A stretch of DNA of 64,000 nucleotides, taken from contig JABSTR010001172.1 of assembly GCA_013339765.2 (NCBI GenBank), positions 372,001 through 436,000 of the forward strand, given 5' to 3'. Of the stretch, positions 10,515-21,823 are shown piece after piece (position 1 is the stretch's first letter; every line of letters begins with the position of its first letter). Source of the DNA: Haemaphysalis longicornis (lineage: Eukaryota; Arthropoda; Arachnida; Ixodida; Ixodidae). A program made the position numbers and the translations under genes. The notes below the pieces were generated by a model. It ran no database searches. It saw nothing but the letters and a program-made list of their open reading frames with translations, and was not told the origin of the DNA.

Positions 10515-10759
10515 TGCCGCAAATAATTTTCGCCTGAGCTTTTGTTTTTCTAACGCCTCGAGTGAAAATCACGACGAGAAAGGAATATAAACCTCACTTT
10601 ACTTATTGCTCTTCGATTTCATAACCCCGGAGTATTATACAAAGCAGCACTTGACAATAGCTTTGCAAAAGACTTTCGCAACGTGTAGAGGAGGTAATTT
10701 CTCTGAGCGCCCCTACAACGTCCGTGCACGTCTATATGATGTCAAAGATGCAGGGGTAT
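10515..10759. other. no recognised feature
   Basis: Nothing recognised between the AAAT tail and the end of the next LINE. Confidence 0.4.
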
Positions 10760-11074
10760 AGGAAGGAAGGAAGGATAACACAGTGCATGAAAGGCAGGGA
10801 GGTTAACCAGGTTACAGTCCGGTTGGCTACCCTACAGATGGGAAGTGGGTAAGGAGGGATTTAAAGAGAAAGAAAGAGTATTGAAAAGACAGAAATAGAG
10901 CTTGAGGAGCAAGAAAAGAACTACAAAAACAAAACAATAGGCGCTAATAAAGCCTAAACTGAAACGGTAAACTAACCAAATAACAAATGAACAATGGTGC
11001 ACAGTGTCTCTACAATCGTTCAGACAGGCCTGTGTCCTTTAAGAACCGAAGTAGTGCTTTTGTGGCCTTTTCGG

Positions 11075-11106
11075 ACTGTTCTGTGTCACATGTGACACAG
11101 AACAGT
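11075..11106. repeat. perfect 32-bp palindrome
   Basis: The left half actgttctgtgtcaca is followed without spacer by its exact reverse complement. It overlaps the stop codon of the LINE fragment. Confidence 0.95.
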
Positions 11107-11800
11107 TTGCGCAGTTAATGGCTGGTTGTCGAGTTTCAGGAAAGCGGTTGACAGGTGCAGTCTCTGCGTTGCAAACCGGACACAGTGACACAAGAGGTGT
11201 TCTATTGTCTCGTCCGTGGCGCACACGTCACATGCAGGGCTGTCAGTCATGCCGATAGTGAATGAGTAAGCTTTAGTGAAAGCAACTCCAATCCACAGTC
11301 GGCACAGTAGGGTGGCATCTGAACGTGGCATGTTAGTGGGTAAGTGGCGCTGCAGGTCAGGGTCGAGCAAGTACAGGCGGGGGTTTGAAAACTGCGGCGT
11401 ATTCCGAACGGTCAGCGTGATTTCGCGGGTGATGGAGCGCAGTGACCTTGCTGGATCATGACGCGACAACGGGATGTCGGCCAATTGGGCACTTTCATGG
11501 GCATGATGAGCCGCTTTGTCTGCACATTCATTCCCATAAATGCCGCAGTGGCTAGGGAGCCATTGAAAAATAATATTGTGCCCATGCCTTGTTAGGAAGT
11601 CATACGCTTGACGAATCTCGGCCACAAGCTGTCCGTACGGGCCGCGGCGAAGAGCAGAGTGCAGACTCTGGAGAGCTGGCCTGGAGTCGCAAAGCAGAGC
11701 CCATTTTTGTGGTAATTCTTGCTTTAGGTACAGAGGAGCCTCGCGAATAGCTGTGAGTTCGGATGCAGTTGAGGTTGTTAAATTGGACAGCAGGGGTATA
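11086..11800 (-). pseudogene. LINE polyprotein C-terminus: RNase H half plus zinc knuckle
   Basis: The minus-strand frame runs from about 11,800 to a TGA at 11,086. In order it shows TASELTAIREA (the RNase H glutamate block), LLCDSRPALQSL (second catalytic aspartate), FQWLPSHCGIYGNECADKAA (the W-x-P-x-H-x-G-x-x-G-N-E-x-A-D block), and near the end CDVCATDETIEHLLCHC (a C-x2-C...H-x3/4-C knuckle). In I/R1-type LINEs the RNase H removes the RNA strand during target-primed reverse transcription. The first aspartate strand lies beyond the truncation. There is no start codon of its own; it is a dead fragment of a longer ORF2. The stop lies inside a perfect 32-bp palindrome. Confidence 0.8.
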
Positions 11801-12782
11801 CTTTTAGTTTAGTCCTCTGTACGACCCTTAATTTAAAAAGCCACATAAATGGATGGCGTAACACAAGGAGCAATCTTGACAGAGAAGATATTTGAGCCCC
11901 TTCAGGGACGGAGAGAGAGAAGGAAAGGCAGTGAAAATGAGCGTCCGCACAATTAAGGCCGCAGCGTGGGAAGCCTGCCTCCTACCTTTAATTAAGAGAA
12001 CGCGGAGCTAATTAAACGCAGCCTGCTTCATTCATGCAGCCTTACAAGTTCTCTGGGTCACGCTAATGTTTCGAGTGCAGAAGACCGCGCTGGGCTACCT
12101 GGGACAGCAGGGTGGCGTTTACGTGTTGTCTCTGTAACCTATTTTTCCAGAGAACGGCCATGCATGCACACACACACAGTGCTCAAAATTGTGCCGAACA
12201 TTAGATGTATTATGCGCCGTACAGTGCTGAGTCCCATTATAAAACTGGCGTATCGAATTTTGTGGTACTGATGTGGAGCATTTATACGATTGTAAAGCAG
12301 CAGAATAGCGCGAAAGCTGGTTAATATAAACCGCAGATTTTCAGAAAAAACAAGCTATAATCGAGTTCATATTCTGAACACCGCAAGCTCAAACATGCTT
12401 TAGGCACTCCGCCCGTCGGACCACCGGTGGAAATGACGAAGTGACAAAAACGCTGCTCGTCGCTTCTGCAGATGCCAGGATAGGTCAAGTGATCTGAACC
12501 CCCGTTAGGAAACGACCGCCTCACCTGCTCGGTGATAATGGTGAAATGTCTAAAGCCTTCCCCTTCGAATAAGGATGGCGGAACAAGCTATGTCATCGGA
12601 GTAGGACATTTAGCTACTGCTGTTCCTTTCTAATTATGCGCGGAAGCTGACAATATATTGACGGCCCTTCTCTGCTTTTAACAGCGAAGCCGTTTAGCAA
12701 ATCGTGTTTTTCGCGTCCGCAGTTCAAAATATTACGAAATTGCCAAGCACACACGTGAGCGCGAGCCTGGCGGTGACCGGCC
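11801..12782. other. no recognised gene; short CA run
   Basis: A (CA)6 run lies near 12,168. Open frames are short. No transposon terminus or RNA gene was recognised. Confidence 0.4.
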
Positions 12783-13045
12783 GGCAGTTACAAAACCAAG
12801 AAAATGCATAGCGCTCGTGTGTGCGTGCCTCCCGACGCCCGCCCAGCATCCGCGGCGCACGTTTGTCAAGCCAAGCATATTCACTTAGGGAGATTGGCCA
12901 AGATTGTGGCGACCGCCTGGCAGTTAAAACACCAAGAAAATGCCGAGCGCTCGTGTGCGCGTGCCCCATGGCCAGCGCGCCCAGCGTCCCCGGAGCACGT
13001 TTGTCAGTCCAAACATACCCGCTTAGGGAGATTGGCCAAGATTGA
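12783..13045 (+). repeat. 136-bp tandem dimer
   Basis: Two units start at 12,783 and 12,919 (ggcagtta). They share caagaaaatgc, gcgctcgtgtg, gcacgtttgtca and tagggagattggccaagatt, with scattered substitutions. The dimer creates a 150-codon open frame on each strand; these frames follow the repeat rather than a recognised protein. Confidence 0.85.
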
Positions 13046-13064
13046 AAAAAAAAAAAAAACTTCA

Positions 13065-13186
13065 GCGTTCTCGGAAATCGTGGCAACACTTGCTCGGAGC
13101 GCGACAGACTCCAGCGCTCGCTGTAATCGTGGCAACATCGCTCGGAACGACAAAGACTCCAGCGTTCGGTGTAATCGTGGCTACAC
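13065..13186 (+). repeat. short tandem repeat, period about 47-50 bp
   Basis: Two and a half units of tcgtggcaacac-tcgctcgga followed by gac--agactccagcg-tcg. It adjoins the 136-bp dimer but the sequence is unrelated. Confidence 0.8.
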
Positions 13187-13195
13187 AACTCTTAT

Positions 13196-13570
13196 TAAAA
13201 AAGGTCGTAAAATGGTAGTAACGGCCGTATTTACTAACTCCTTACGAACCTTACTACCCCGCGGTTTTGTACGTAGGCTCTGCCACTAACAACTGCATGG
13301 TTAGTAAATTAACTGAGTGTAGGAAGTAGTATGCACTAGATTAAGGTCATGCTTGTGACTAGGTTGTGCATGGTCAGTTAGTAAGCGCATGTAGCTCAGA
13401 AGAGTGCTATCGCTGGGACTTTACTAGGAGAGGTAGTGGTGCTTACTGCCTGCTTCGGTTAGTAACCCTGACTAGTACTAAATTTACTACCACCAGTTAC
13501 TAAGAATTTAGTGTATACTGGGACAAGTAACTTGTTAGTGTTTCATTAGTGAATGCCCCGACCTTTTTTT
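13196..13570. mobile_element. possible MITE with short inverted ends
   Basis: The left end aaaaaaggtcg and the right end cgaccttttttt are inverted copies. The interior is dense in tagtaa/ttacta motifs (ggtagtaac, gttagtaaa, ttactaccacc), giving weak internal dyad symmetry. No target duplication or coding sequence was found, so classification is tentative. Confidence 0.4.
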
Positions 13571-14775
13571 GAGAGTGCACTTGCTCGGAACGAGGAAGAC
13601 ACGTCATAGCGTACTGCCCCTCCAAGGTGTTGTCCACTGATTATCCCTTCCAAAAAATGAAGAAAGCTCACACTTAAGCAACTGTGATGGAGTAAAGGTC
13701 GTTGCGGCAGCGAAGACGCAGCAAATCGGCTGCAATCGTGCACGGATGTGACCGTTCGTAATGGTCGCGAAAATTGCGCAGAGCTTCGCTACCTTCAAGT
13801 CTTACACGTTAGTGTGAGCTTCCTTCATCTTTGTTTGTTCTGCCAAGGCACTAATTGCTTTTCGCTCATTTCCGCTCCAGACAGCTTACCGTGTCCATCA
13901 ACTGAAAAACCCAGGGCTTGAGGAACGTGGGCTTTCCCCCCATTAATTTCACTCGGGAAGGTGGGCTTTCCCTCCGGCATGCATTCGAGCAGCGTATACC
14001 ACCGCACCTGGCGTCACCGGAGGTAAGATCAACGCGAACGGCTGTTGTTTCACTGGCAGCAGCGCCATCTATCCGGAAGGAGGACGCAAATACTCCTTGT
14101 TGCTTCTGCAGTTTAGACCGCCGAAAAATTTGTAGCTCTGTAGATTATTTCATTCATTCTTTTGTGCTGGCCGCCGCTTCCCTGCGGCTCGCATTGTGGG
14201 TTGATATGTCCTTTCTTGAGTTCCTTGTTTGCGAGAAGTCGTTCCGACAACCAGGCTTACCAGTTTGTTTTATCAATTTTCCCTCTGGCCAGTTTTCAAG
14301 ATGCCTTTCAAGGGGGCACGGGTCTTGATGTGCGTGATCGGCTATCAACATAAAAAGGCGCATTCATAGGGGTAAACAGGACGCGTGCGGCCGCGAAAAG
14401 AAATCAGTCAAGAACTGAACTCAACCCAACTTCAAGAAAGCTTTTATACATGGTTTCAATGCTTGCGCAATAATGGGTAAACTCCTCTTTGGTTCTCCAA
14501 CTAAAGGATGAAACAATTCTTGGAAGTGGACCACAAAATTGAGCACATGTAGAACAAGTTTGATGAAATCATGGCACGGATGAGTCAACAAGAGTGAGCG
14601 GAAGGATATTGTGAAAAAGGACGCGACGGAAAAATCGGAAGATGTTGCATCAAGATATGAAGGATCTCTAAAGCGAAGCAGACAAAGCTCTACGCCGTTC
14701 CTGTGTCGCCGGATGAGGACCTTTTACAGAAAGTAAAGAAGTTGTACCCAGACCGAGCGAGCGAGCGGAGCGAGC
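13571..14775. other. no recognised feature
   Basis: Overlapping open frames up to about 136 codons (13,918-14,328) show no recognised domain. No RNA genes or transposon ends were found. Confidence 0.4.
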
Positions 14776-14831
<56 letters not shown>

Positions 14832-14877
14832 CAAGATGAGAGAGAGATAGATAGAGTAGAGATGAGAAGATAGAGAA

Positions 14878-14922
<45 letters not shown>

Positions 14923-14971
14923 GAGGAGAGGAGAGAGAGGGAGGGAGAGGGAGAGGGGAGGGGGAGGGGGG
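14776..14971. repeat. compound ATAG and GA microsatellite
   Basis: (ATAG)n from 14,776 to about 14,830, then an irregular GA/GGA tract to about 14,971. Long open frames across it are repeat artefacts. Confidence 0.95.
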
Positions 14972-15904
14972 GAGCAAGAAGGAAAGAACGAATAACTTTG
15001 CTGATTGCCCAGGTGGGATCACGGGTGGGGTGTGCTGGGTGCCCATTCCTTCCCCCTTCAGCCATCGACCAGGAGCTCCTGGCCCTTATCGGCGGCCGCG
15101 GTGGGGCGCCCGAGCCTCGGTATCGGCGTCCAAGCTGAACAGTGCCGTTTCCCGCCGCTCCGGTGTAATTATAATTTCTCTGGCCATTTCATGAATGCTC
15201 GATTTACAAACTTTAACAACGAAATATTTGAGCGATTCACCGTCTTCTGTATAAGACCGACCAAGTACCAGCAATAATCTAACAGGACAATTGGCAAGCG
15301 TACGGGTCGCATGACACTAGCTACACGTAAACGTTGAGTGAGAGGAAGCATCGGTCGGAAAGAAAACGAAAAGCAGTTGTGATCTTTGATTGACTGGGCA
15401 TTGGCCTGCAGCTAACTATTACCGCTTCGTCACTCGTGCGAACGCCAACGGGCTTCTCAGAAAGGACACTGGACCAACGCTGTAGTGATTATAACTTAAT
15501 AAAATGCTTTGTTCGGGCTAGTTGGTTCATGGCTTCAAAAAATAAAAAAAATACAGTGACCTTCCACTCTGTGAAGAAGGATAACCAGCAAAACTGTGGT
15601 GCCGAGCCTTAACGTAAGCGACAATGGTTTGACCGGGTCGTAGTACAAGGTGTACATGAAGCTGTAAAACGCATTTGTTTGTAATTTGCGATTGAACATA
15701 CTTCCTCGTTAATTACCTGAATGAAACTTCGACGAACTAGAGTTTATTCCAGAGGGCAAACATGGGGCTGTCCGTTTCCTTCCGTAGAAGCCTATGTATA
15801 GACAGCAGACGAGAATTCCACGCTATTTATAATTTCAGTGTAAACTACGTAGTTTTGAAAAGTATATAAAACTCGGCGTAATAGTAGAGTCGTCTGAGCG
15901 GCTA
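14972..15904. other. no recognised feature
   Basis: A phrase gggctagttggttcat at 15.52 kb, inverse of one near 1.0 kb, hints at an old dispersed repeat. Nothing else was identified. Confidence 0.35.
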
Positions 15905-16033
15905 CTTTTCACATAATTTTTTTCGGGATGGTTTTAATAAAACAAAAATTAGGGCCCCTTTCTGTAATGATACTCCCTCCGAAGGTGGATGTGCTTCACT
16001 GTGCAACACTAAATGTGGGAAAGCCATATTACA

Positions 16034-16663
16034 GGAGGAGGAGGAGGAGGAGGAGGAGGAATAAACTTTATGCGAGCCTTAGGTGCTGCTGTCTGGGCAC
16101 CCGCCTGGTGGGGGGTTTCCTCTAGTCCGGGATACCCTGGCCTGCGCTGGCCACCCGGGCCCTCTCTGCCAGGCTACGCTGGGAGGAGAGGTCGGAGCTG
16201 GTCAGCTGTGCCACCCACTGCTTGTAAGCAGGTTGGGGATTGGGAGTAAGGGACGGGGTTTGTTGACACCCCCATACCAGATGGTATAGGGTGCCAGGAT
16301 GGGGGCAGTATTTGCAAGATGCGGGGTAGAGGGTGAGGTACATTGCATGGAGTAGGGTATTGTGGGGGTAAGAGTTTGTTTGTAGTCGCCGAAGTATTGT
16401 ACCTTCGGTTCTGGATAGGTGTGGGTGGGGTGCTGGGTATTGTTGGCGCCCGCGCCGGTAGTGGGCGAGTATATCGGCGTATTTTATCAGGGGCGTAGAC
16501 TTGAGGATGTCGTCATCTTGTAGTTTGTCACCCTCTTGGGAAACGGCCCGGTGTGTATGCGCACGGGCGGCGGCGTGTGCCGACTCATTTCCTTTGAGGG
16601 TTTCGTGGCCAGGTGAGCAGACAATCTGTAGTTCAGGAAGCATTGGCTATACTAAAACAAATT
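16034..16663 (-). mobile_element. 5'-truncated LINE with CTC-type tail and 13-bp target duplication
   Basis: The minus-strand element ends in aataaagtttattcctcc with a TCC repeat tail (plus 16,034-16,060). Flanking it are aagccatattaca (16,021-16,033) and aagccatcttaca (16,664-16,676), a 13-bp duplication with one mismatch. The target is a family A repeat whose uninterrupted form is seen at 27.4 kb. The insert is 630 bp and keeps only the end of the RNase H/knuckle frame. Confidence 0.85.
16122..16655 (-). pseudogene. LINE polyprotein C-terminus: end of RNase H plus zinc knuckle
   Basis: The minus frame begins VCSPGHETLKGNESAHAAAR, the last RNase H block (P-G-H-x-x-x-x-G-N-E-x-A-H, where other copies have W-x-P-x-H). 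It continues with HYRRGRQQYPAPHPHLSRTE and a knuckle CKYCPHPGTLYHLVWGC. After that comes a tail resembling SS-L--QRSLAERARVAS, common to the copies at 46.9 and 50.3 kb. It lacks the reverse transcriptase and the first RNase H strands. The open frame starts inside the element because of 5' truncation. It is a non-functional remnant. Confidence 0.8.
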
Positions 16664-16860
16664 AAGCCATCTTACAAAAAAAAAAAAAAAAAAAACAAGC
16701 CTACAATTTTTTAAAGTCGGCTTCACCTTTGAAACACAAAACGTTGCTGGGAAGACAAACTTTAGGCGAAATATAAGCCGTCTTTTATTAAAATATGAAG
16801 GGCCTAGGACCCACTTTGTTTTTTATAAGTTTTTCCATACGCATAAGGTGTGTCTCACAG

Positions 16861-18099
16861 TTTTACGATCCCGGGGGTTTGAGTGGGCGCCGCAACGTGG
16901 CGCTACGCTCGCGTGCGATTCTTGTCTACATAGCTCTGTTGATGGAGCCGATTTGCTGGATCCTAGCCATAGACAGCTTAGCTGTAAAAGGGCGCAAAGG
17001 ACGTGGACATAAAACATAAGTAGACTGTACGAGCACTGGTCCAGTCTGCTTGTGTTTGCTCCCTCCACGTCGTTCGCGCTCTTCTTATTTTTCGAAGTGG
17101 TTGTAAACTCTGACTCAGTGTTCACCACTTCATCAGATAAGAAATCTCTGTGAGGCACCCATGGCTACCTCATTCAATAACGTGTCAGAAACTGCGACAT
17201 CGAGTACGCCACGTCTCCCGTTATTATAAATTTCAACTGTCGTTCTGCGAAATGCGTGGCTTACAATTTGGACACTTTTTCGATACCTGAAATTCTGCAC
17301 CTTAGGGCAATCACGTCGTTCGTCTTCGCCGCAATGCCCTGGATTGACCAATACATGGCGCTAACAACGAATTCGGCGCACGCCAATTTCTTGTAATACC
17401 ATTTTACTGAAAATTGTGAACTGCACCGTGTCACCCACAGAGTCGGCATCACGCAATGCAAAAACATGACATACTGCCCGGTGCGATGCGACTGCGCAGA
17501 CAAAACTTTCGAGTCAAAATGGGTGCTAGGCAAAGTCATACGTCGAAATGTCATTTTTGGCTGTATTGACTGGTCAGTCGTGTGCGCTGTGGTGAAGCTG
17601 TACACAGGTACTTACACTCTCACTAAGTATACACCGTTTATTTATCTGGTAATAAATAACCATAAAATGCACATGCGCTAAGAGTACTGCAATTTTCTTT
17701 TTACGTGTAACGCGCCGCCTTTATTAAGCACAATGGTGGATAATCTGTCTTAGTTACGAAAAATTGGGACTGCAAGCCTTAGAAAAAGAATTCGCGAGTG
17801 TGACAAATGATTACGAAGCCGTTGCGGTAGTCAGCTGTGCGACCGTGTTAGTTGGTTACTGTAGGCCACTGGGCGACATCCATTTGTTTGCAGGTTTATT
17901 GAAAATGTGTTATATTTTCAACAAAAACGAAATTGCACTTGCTATGTGGGTTCCGTAATAATTTACAACTACCTCGAGTTTCCAGTCACGTATACCGAAA
18001 CCTTGAGTGCGCGCATAGTTTGTTTTCTTTTTTGTCTCCAACGAAAACAAACAGCTACCATGACCGGTAACCGAACCGGCTCCTTCAGCCTCAGCAGCG
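16861..18099. other. no recognised gene; mini-hairpin motif at 16,973
   Basis: acagcttagctgt (16,973-16,985) is a copy of the recurring mini-hairpin. Open frames of about 70-115 codons on the minus strand at 16.8-17.6 kb show no recognised domain. Confidence 0.35.
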
Positions 18100-20130
18100 G
18101 AACGTTTTCGTCCCTAAACCACATAGGCGGGTTAACGTATGCGTGCTGCAAGCGCGAAAACACGGTACGGCTGCATACGAACGCTCGGAAACGGGACGAG
18201 TTAAGGCCGAAACTTCGACCGGGAAAAGAAAGCGAAACCCGTCGAAACGAGAACGGTCCGAGCGAATGGTTGCCGGCCCTTCGCACCACCGACCTAGCTG
18301 TGGAGCGCGCTCGGCTTGGCCGTGCCCGAAGCTCGCGGGCCGCACACAGAGCGAGTCGGAGACCCCCCCATAGCAACAGGACAACAGTGAACAGGCCTAC
18401 TGTATGCGCCCAGCATCCGTAATCGGGGACGGGCCGGCTGAGATTCGGCGCTGATAGCTTGTCGGCTTCTTAATTTTTCTCTCGACGAATGCTCGTACGT
18501 GTTTAGCGCACGCTGTGGCGAGACCTGTCCGACTGGCGCCGCGCTGACTAAAAGAAGCAGCGAGAAGAGAACGCTGCCGCGCGCAGGCAGGCAAACGAAG
18601 AAAGAGACGCGCTGCTTTCACGCGGTGAGCCGGCCTCTCCCCGCATGTGGCGCCCAAAGCTTCTCCTCTCAGCCGAAACTCGTCCTCCGAATAAGTGTGT
18701 CACCCAGGTGTTGGGGGAGCACTGCTGCTCAGCACTGCTCGATCGCCGCAGTTGCGGATCGGCCAGCGATGCCAAGAGGGGGGCTTCTTCCTCTTTCCTC
18801 CTTTGTAGACTTCCGCGCGGCTTCCCGCCACCCGAAACGAATAAAACCCGCCCTCCACGGCACAGCGGCTGGCTGCCAACACGCACTCGATCGCGCAGTC
18901 TGATCGGCGCCCAAGTCCTCTCTCTTTCGCGGGCCGCGAGTCTCGTTCCTTTTATCGCCGCCTTTTCATTTGTGCTTCATGTTCTCCCCGATTTCTCGTA
19001 CGTTTCGAATCACCACTGGGAGGCCAGCTAGCGTGCAGCGCTGCCCCGGCGCGTGCGTTCGAGCAGAGCCCGGCCGATCTCCGCCACTTCGCGCCGCGAG
19101 GCCCTTTACTTATGTAACCCGGGAGGCCTAGTCAAACCGGCGGCGCGCTCCCTTTCAATTGCTCTTTCGCTTTCTCACCGTTTTCTTCGCCACCCCCCGT
19201 CCGAGTTCACCTCAACCGGCCTTCCGTTACCTCGAGCCTAACTGGGTCAACCAGATTGTTGTTCTTTTCGGCGAGGAGCTTTCTTTCTCTGCCTCTTTCG
19301 CCGCTACTGGTTACCGCTTGTTACAAGCCAGAACCGATCGGCCGAACAGGCGCTTCCCCTCCTGGCGGGCCTGAGGTACCGGTGATCCCTTTGTCGCGAG
19401 CCGTGTTGTCGCCTCTGCGGCTGCTCCGTGAAGCAGCGCGTGTTCGTGAAGCCGGCTAGCTTTGGGGCGAAATGTGGGGCGGGGGCAGGGCTCCCCGGTA
19501 ACCATCTGTTTACCTTGCACGGGTCGCGGGCCGCGAACAATGCCCGAGAACAGGGAGGGGGTTTCGAGGGCCCGCAATTTTACGGCTCGCCTACTACCCG
19601 CCTGCGCCGTATTTCTGCATATTCCTTAACACCCTCCTCTTTCCCTGATGCGCTCTTTCTTCCCTTTTCTCCCCCCACTGTTTTCTGAGTTTCCGGGTCT
19701 GAGCGAACAGTGGCGGCGCCAGGGGAACACCTTTGGGAGTACCGGGCGCCGCGACCTCCCACAGCCTTCACCTCCCCGGGTTTCTGTTCCCTCGATCTCG
19801 TCATACCCACGCCAAGCCGCGGCGGTTGTGTACAGACTCGCTCTTTGCACAAACACCCGCGTGCACACACGCACACACAAGCACACGCCGACCGAGGGCT
19901 GGGTGCCGAGAAGCAGGAACAACGGCACCCTGAGAAACGACGAGCCAAGCACGTGGAAAACAGGGTGTGTTCTCCGCTGATGCCGGCGGCCGAGAGTCCG
20001 TACACAGTGGCGAGGCGGGGATGGTGAGAAGTAAAGTAGACACGGCGTCACGTTTCTACCGGGTCACACAGGCGGGCTTGAAAGAAGAATGCCCTCCCCT
20101 TGCGGGACCGGGTCATTTCAGTTCCGGGTT
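18100..20130. other. 2-kb GC- and CpG-rich island without recognisable gene
   Basis: Composition changes sharply to GC- and CpG-rich between AT-rich flanks. Open frames of 80-140 codons overlap on both strands and in all phases, as composition alone would give, and none has a domain I recognise. A short CA/CG-rich stretch (acacacgcacacacaagcac) lies near 19.87 kb. It could be a CpG-rich promoter region of a gene whose exons lie outside the window, or an old GC-rich repeat. Confidence 0.35.
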
Positions 20131-21823
20131 CTGGATGCGTTTAATGAAAATTTTAAAAGGGAGGAAATAGAGAAATTATTCAAAAATGTGGCACGAAGGT
20201 AGAAAGAGTCCATCTCATGCAGGGTGTGCCCCGCTCAGATGATACGTTCGGTCCCAATTGGAGCGACAAGGCAGCCGATGATTGCTGCTGACAGTGAGTG
20301 ATGATTCTGCTGAGTGGCAGTGTGAAGCACCAGAAGCGGAGGACATTAACTCACCTTTTCAACCATGTAGGTTACTGCCACCTCTGCTGTGAAACGGGGC
20401 CTGAAAAGCTTTCATTTCTGGTCGGCGTTTCGTAACACCGAAAAAAGATCTAGGTTACAGTTGTCAGAAACTTTGATTTCGCATATAGAAACGCTTATAC
20501 AACATATGGGCTGCACTAAAATAGAACATAGTAGTGGCATCAATAGGCCTGTGATGTCAGACTTAGTCCGCCTGCATGCTTAAACAGAGACCTCTGGTGC
20601 GGCGTCATTTTAATGCACCCAATGATTCGATATTGTGTGGCGAAGGCAGGTTATGGAAATGCAATTCTTTAGGAACTGAAACAATGTTTACCCTCAGCAA
20701 CAATCAGACTCGTCAGAACAATCAGAACACAGCGCCGAAAATCCGAAGCGCCATGCTAGGAGTACTTGTGATACACATTTTAATATGCACTTTGGTACGG
20801 GGTTTGATACGTACATGTTTTAATTCACGATTTAATACGCGATTTGATACACAACCTGAAAAATTAGTTGGAGAATCTGTAATGAAAGTAGGCAACCCAA
20901 TTGCTGAATGTGGGACGGGAGTTTAGCCCAGCGTGCAACGGGCACTTACCATGCACAACAGTATGGAACTAAAGAGCACTATTGCAACACATGAGCTACA
21001 CATATACGTATACTGTATTTTCTTGCATGTAACTAACTCTTGCATATACACGCGCTTCCACGTTGGGCCTGTTAAGAGGGCGAGAAAAAAAAAAGATATG
21101 CCTACATATTCCCTGCACAATCAACCGTGTAGCAGCAACCTTTCAGACAAGAGACGAGTTTATGTAAAGGTTTTGACGCTGCATGATACCACGCTGTGAG
21201 CAAAATTAATTGATGACAACCGATACAGGATCCTTGTAAACAGGAGAAATTCCACTGAAATTCAGCATAACAAACCAAATTTCGAATTTCGTTCGTTATA
21301 TTCGATAATTCATTACATGAGTGTTCGTTATAACAAGGTTTGTCTTATTTCTTGAATCATATCAAAGGCGTACACTATTCCGGAACGGAGGAAGGACACG
21401 CAGTTGGTCGCCCATTTATTTTCTGTTCGTTGTTTGTCCTCGTTTTTACGCGCTTCTTCTACCAACACGAAACGAACAACGGAACTCGGCTAAGAAAATA
21501 TCCAACATCTTCACTCGCTCTGATCCACAACTTGCTGAACTCGGAACAAAAAGTTCGCAGAGATTAAAAAAAAAAATGGAGCAAGCAAATTCACGTGACG
21601 GACCCGGTTTTCCTGGGCGCTTACGCGTCGAGCTGAACGCGCGGCAAAGCATGTTTTCAGTGAAAAAAACTCGCGAAAGAAAGGCGAAAAGGACGTAAAA
21701 CGACTTTTATTGCCTGCCACACTCCCTCGCTCCCCACCGAGAAGACTTTATAGCCTTCTCTAATCGTACACAACATCTGCGGCACCCCGTAGGCTAATTT
21801 CCCACCGGCGGCGTCCACTTAAC
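20131..21823. other. no recognised feature
   Basis: AT-rich sequence. Near 20,800-20,860 there are four loose copies of a ttgatac/ttaatac-cgattt phrase. Near 21,270-21,345 several cgttata phrases resemble decayed transposon ends. Nothing can be assigned. Confidence 0.35.

Larger units (their letters stand above)
10760..11800 (-). mobile_element. 5'-truncated RNase H-bearing LINE, minus strand
   Basis: Read on the minus strand, an RNase H-type frame (11,800 to 11,086) is followed by a ~300-base 3' UTR and an end made of ccttccttcctt (plus positions about 10,764-10,775). The element lacks its reverse transcriptase and endonuclease, as usual for 5'-truncated copies. The same general layout (RNase H, knuckle, short UTR, microsatellite tail) recurs at 16.0, 35.5, 45.9, 50.1 and 51.5 kb. 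Confidence 0.75.
15905..16860 (+). repeat. repeat family A copy, interrupted by a LINE end
   Basis: The left part (15,905-16,033) has tttcgggatggttttaataa, actccctccg and gcttcactgtgcaacac. The right part (16,664-16,860) has cttacaaaaa, aaagtcggcttcacct, aatataagccg and catacgc. Both correspond to 27,330-27,560 in order. The gap between them is the LINE insertion at 16,034-16,663. Confidence 0.65.

Noticed and set aside
12724..13289. 154- and 161-codon ORFs on opposite strands
   Set aside because: Both are products of the 136-bp tandem dimer.
14690..15065. Leu/Ser-rich ORFs over the GA tract
   Set aside because: Microsatellite-derived.
17133..17605. Minus-strand ORFs of 72 and 114 codons
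   Set aside because: Overlapping frames without any domain I can name and interrupted by stops between them.
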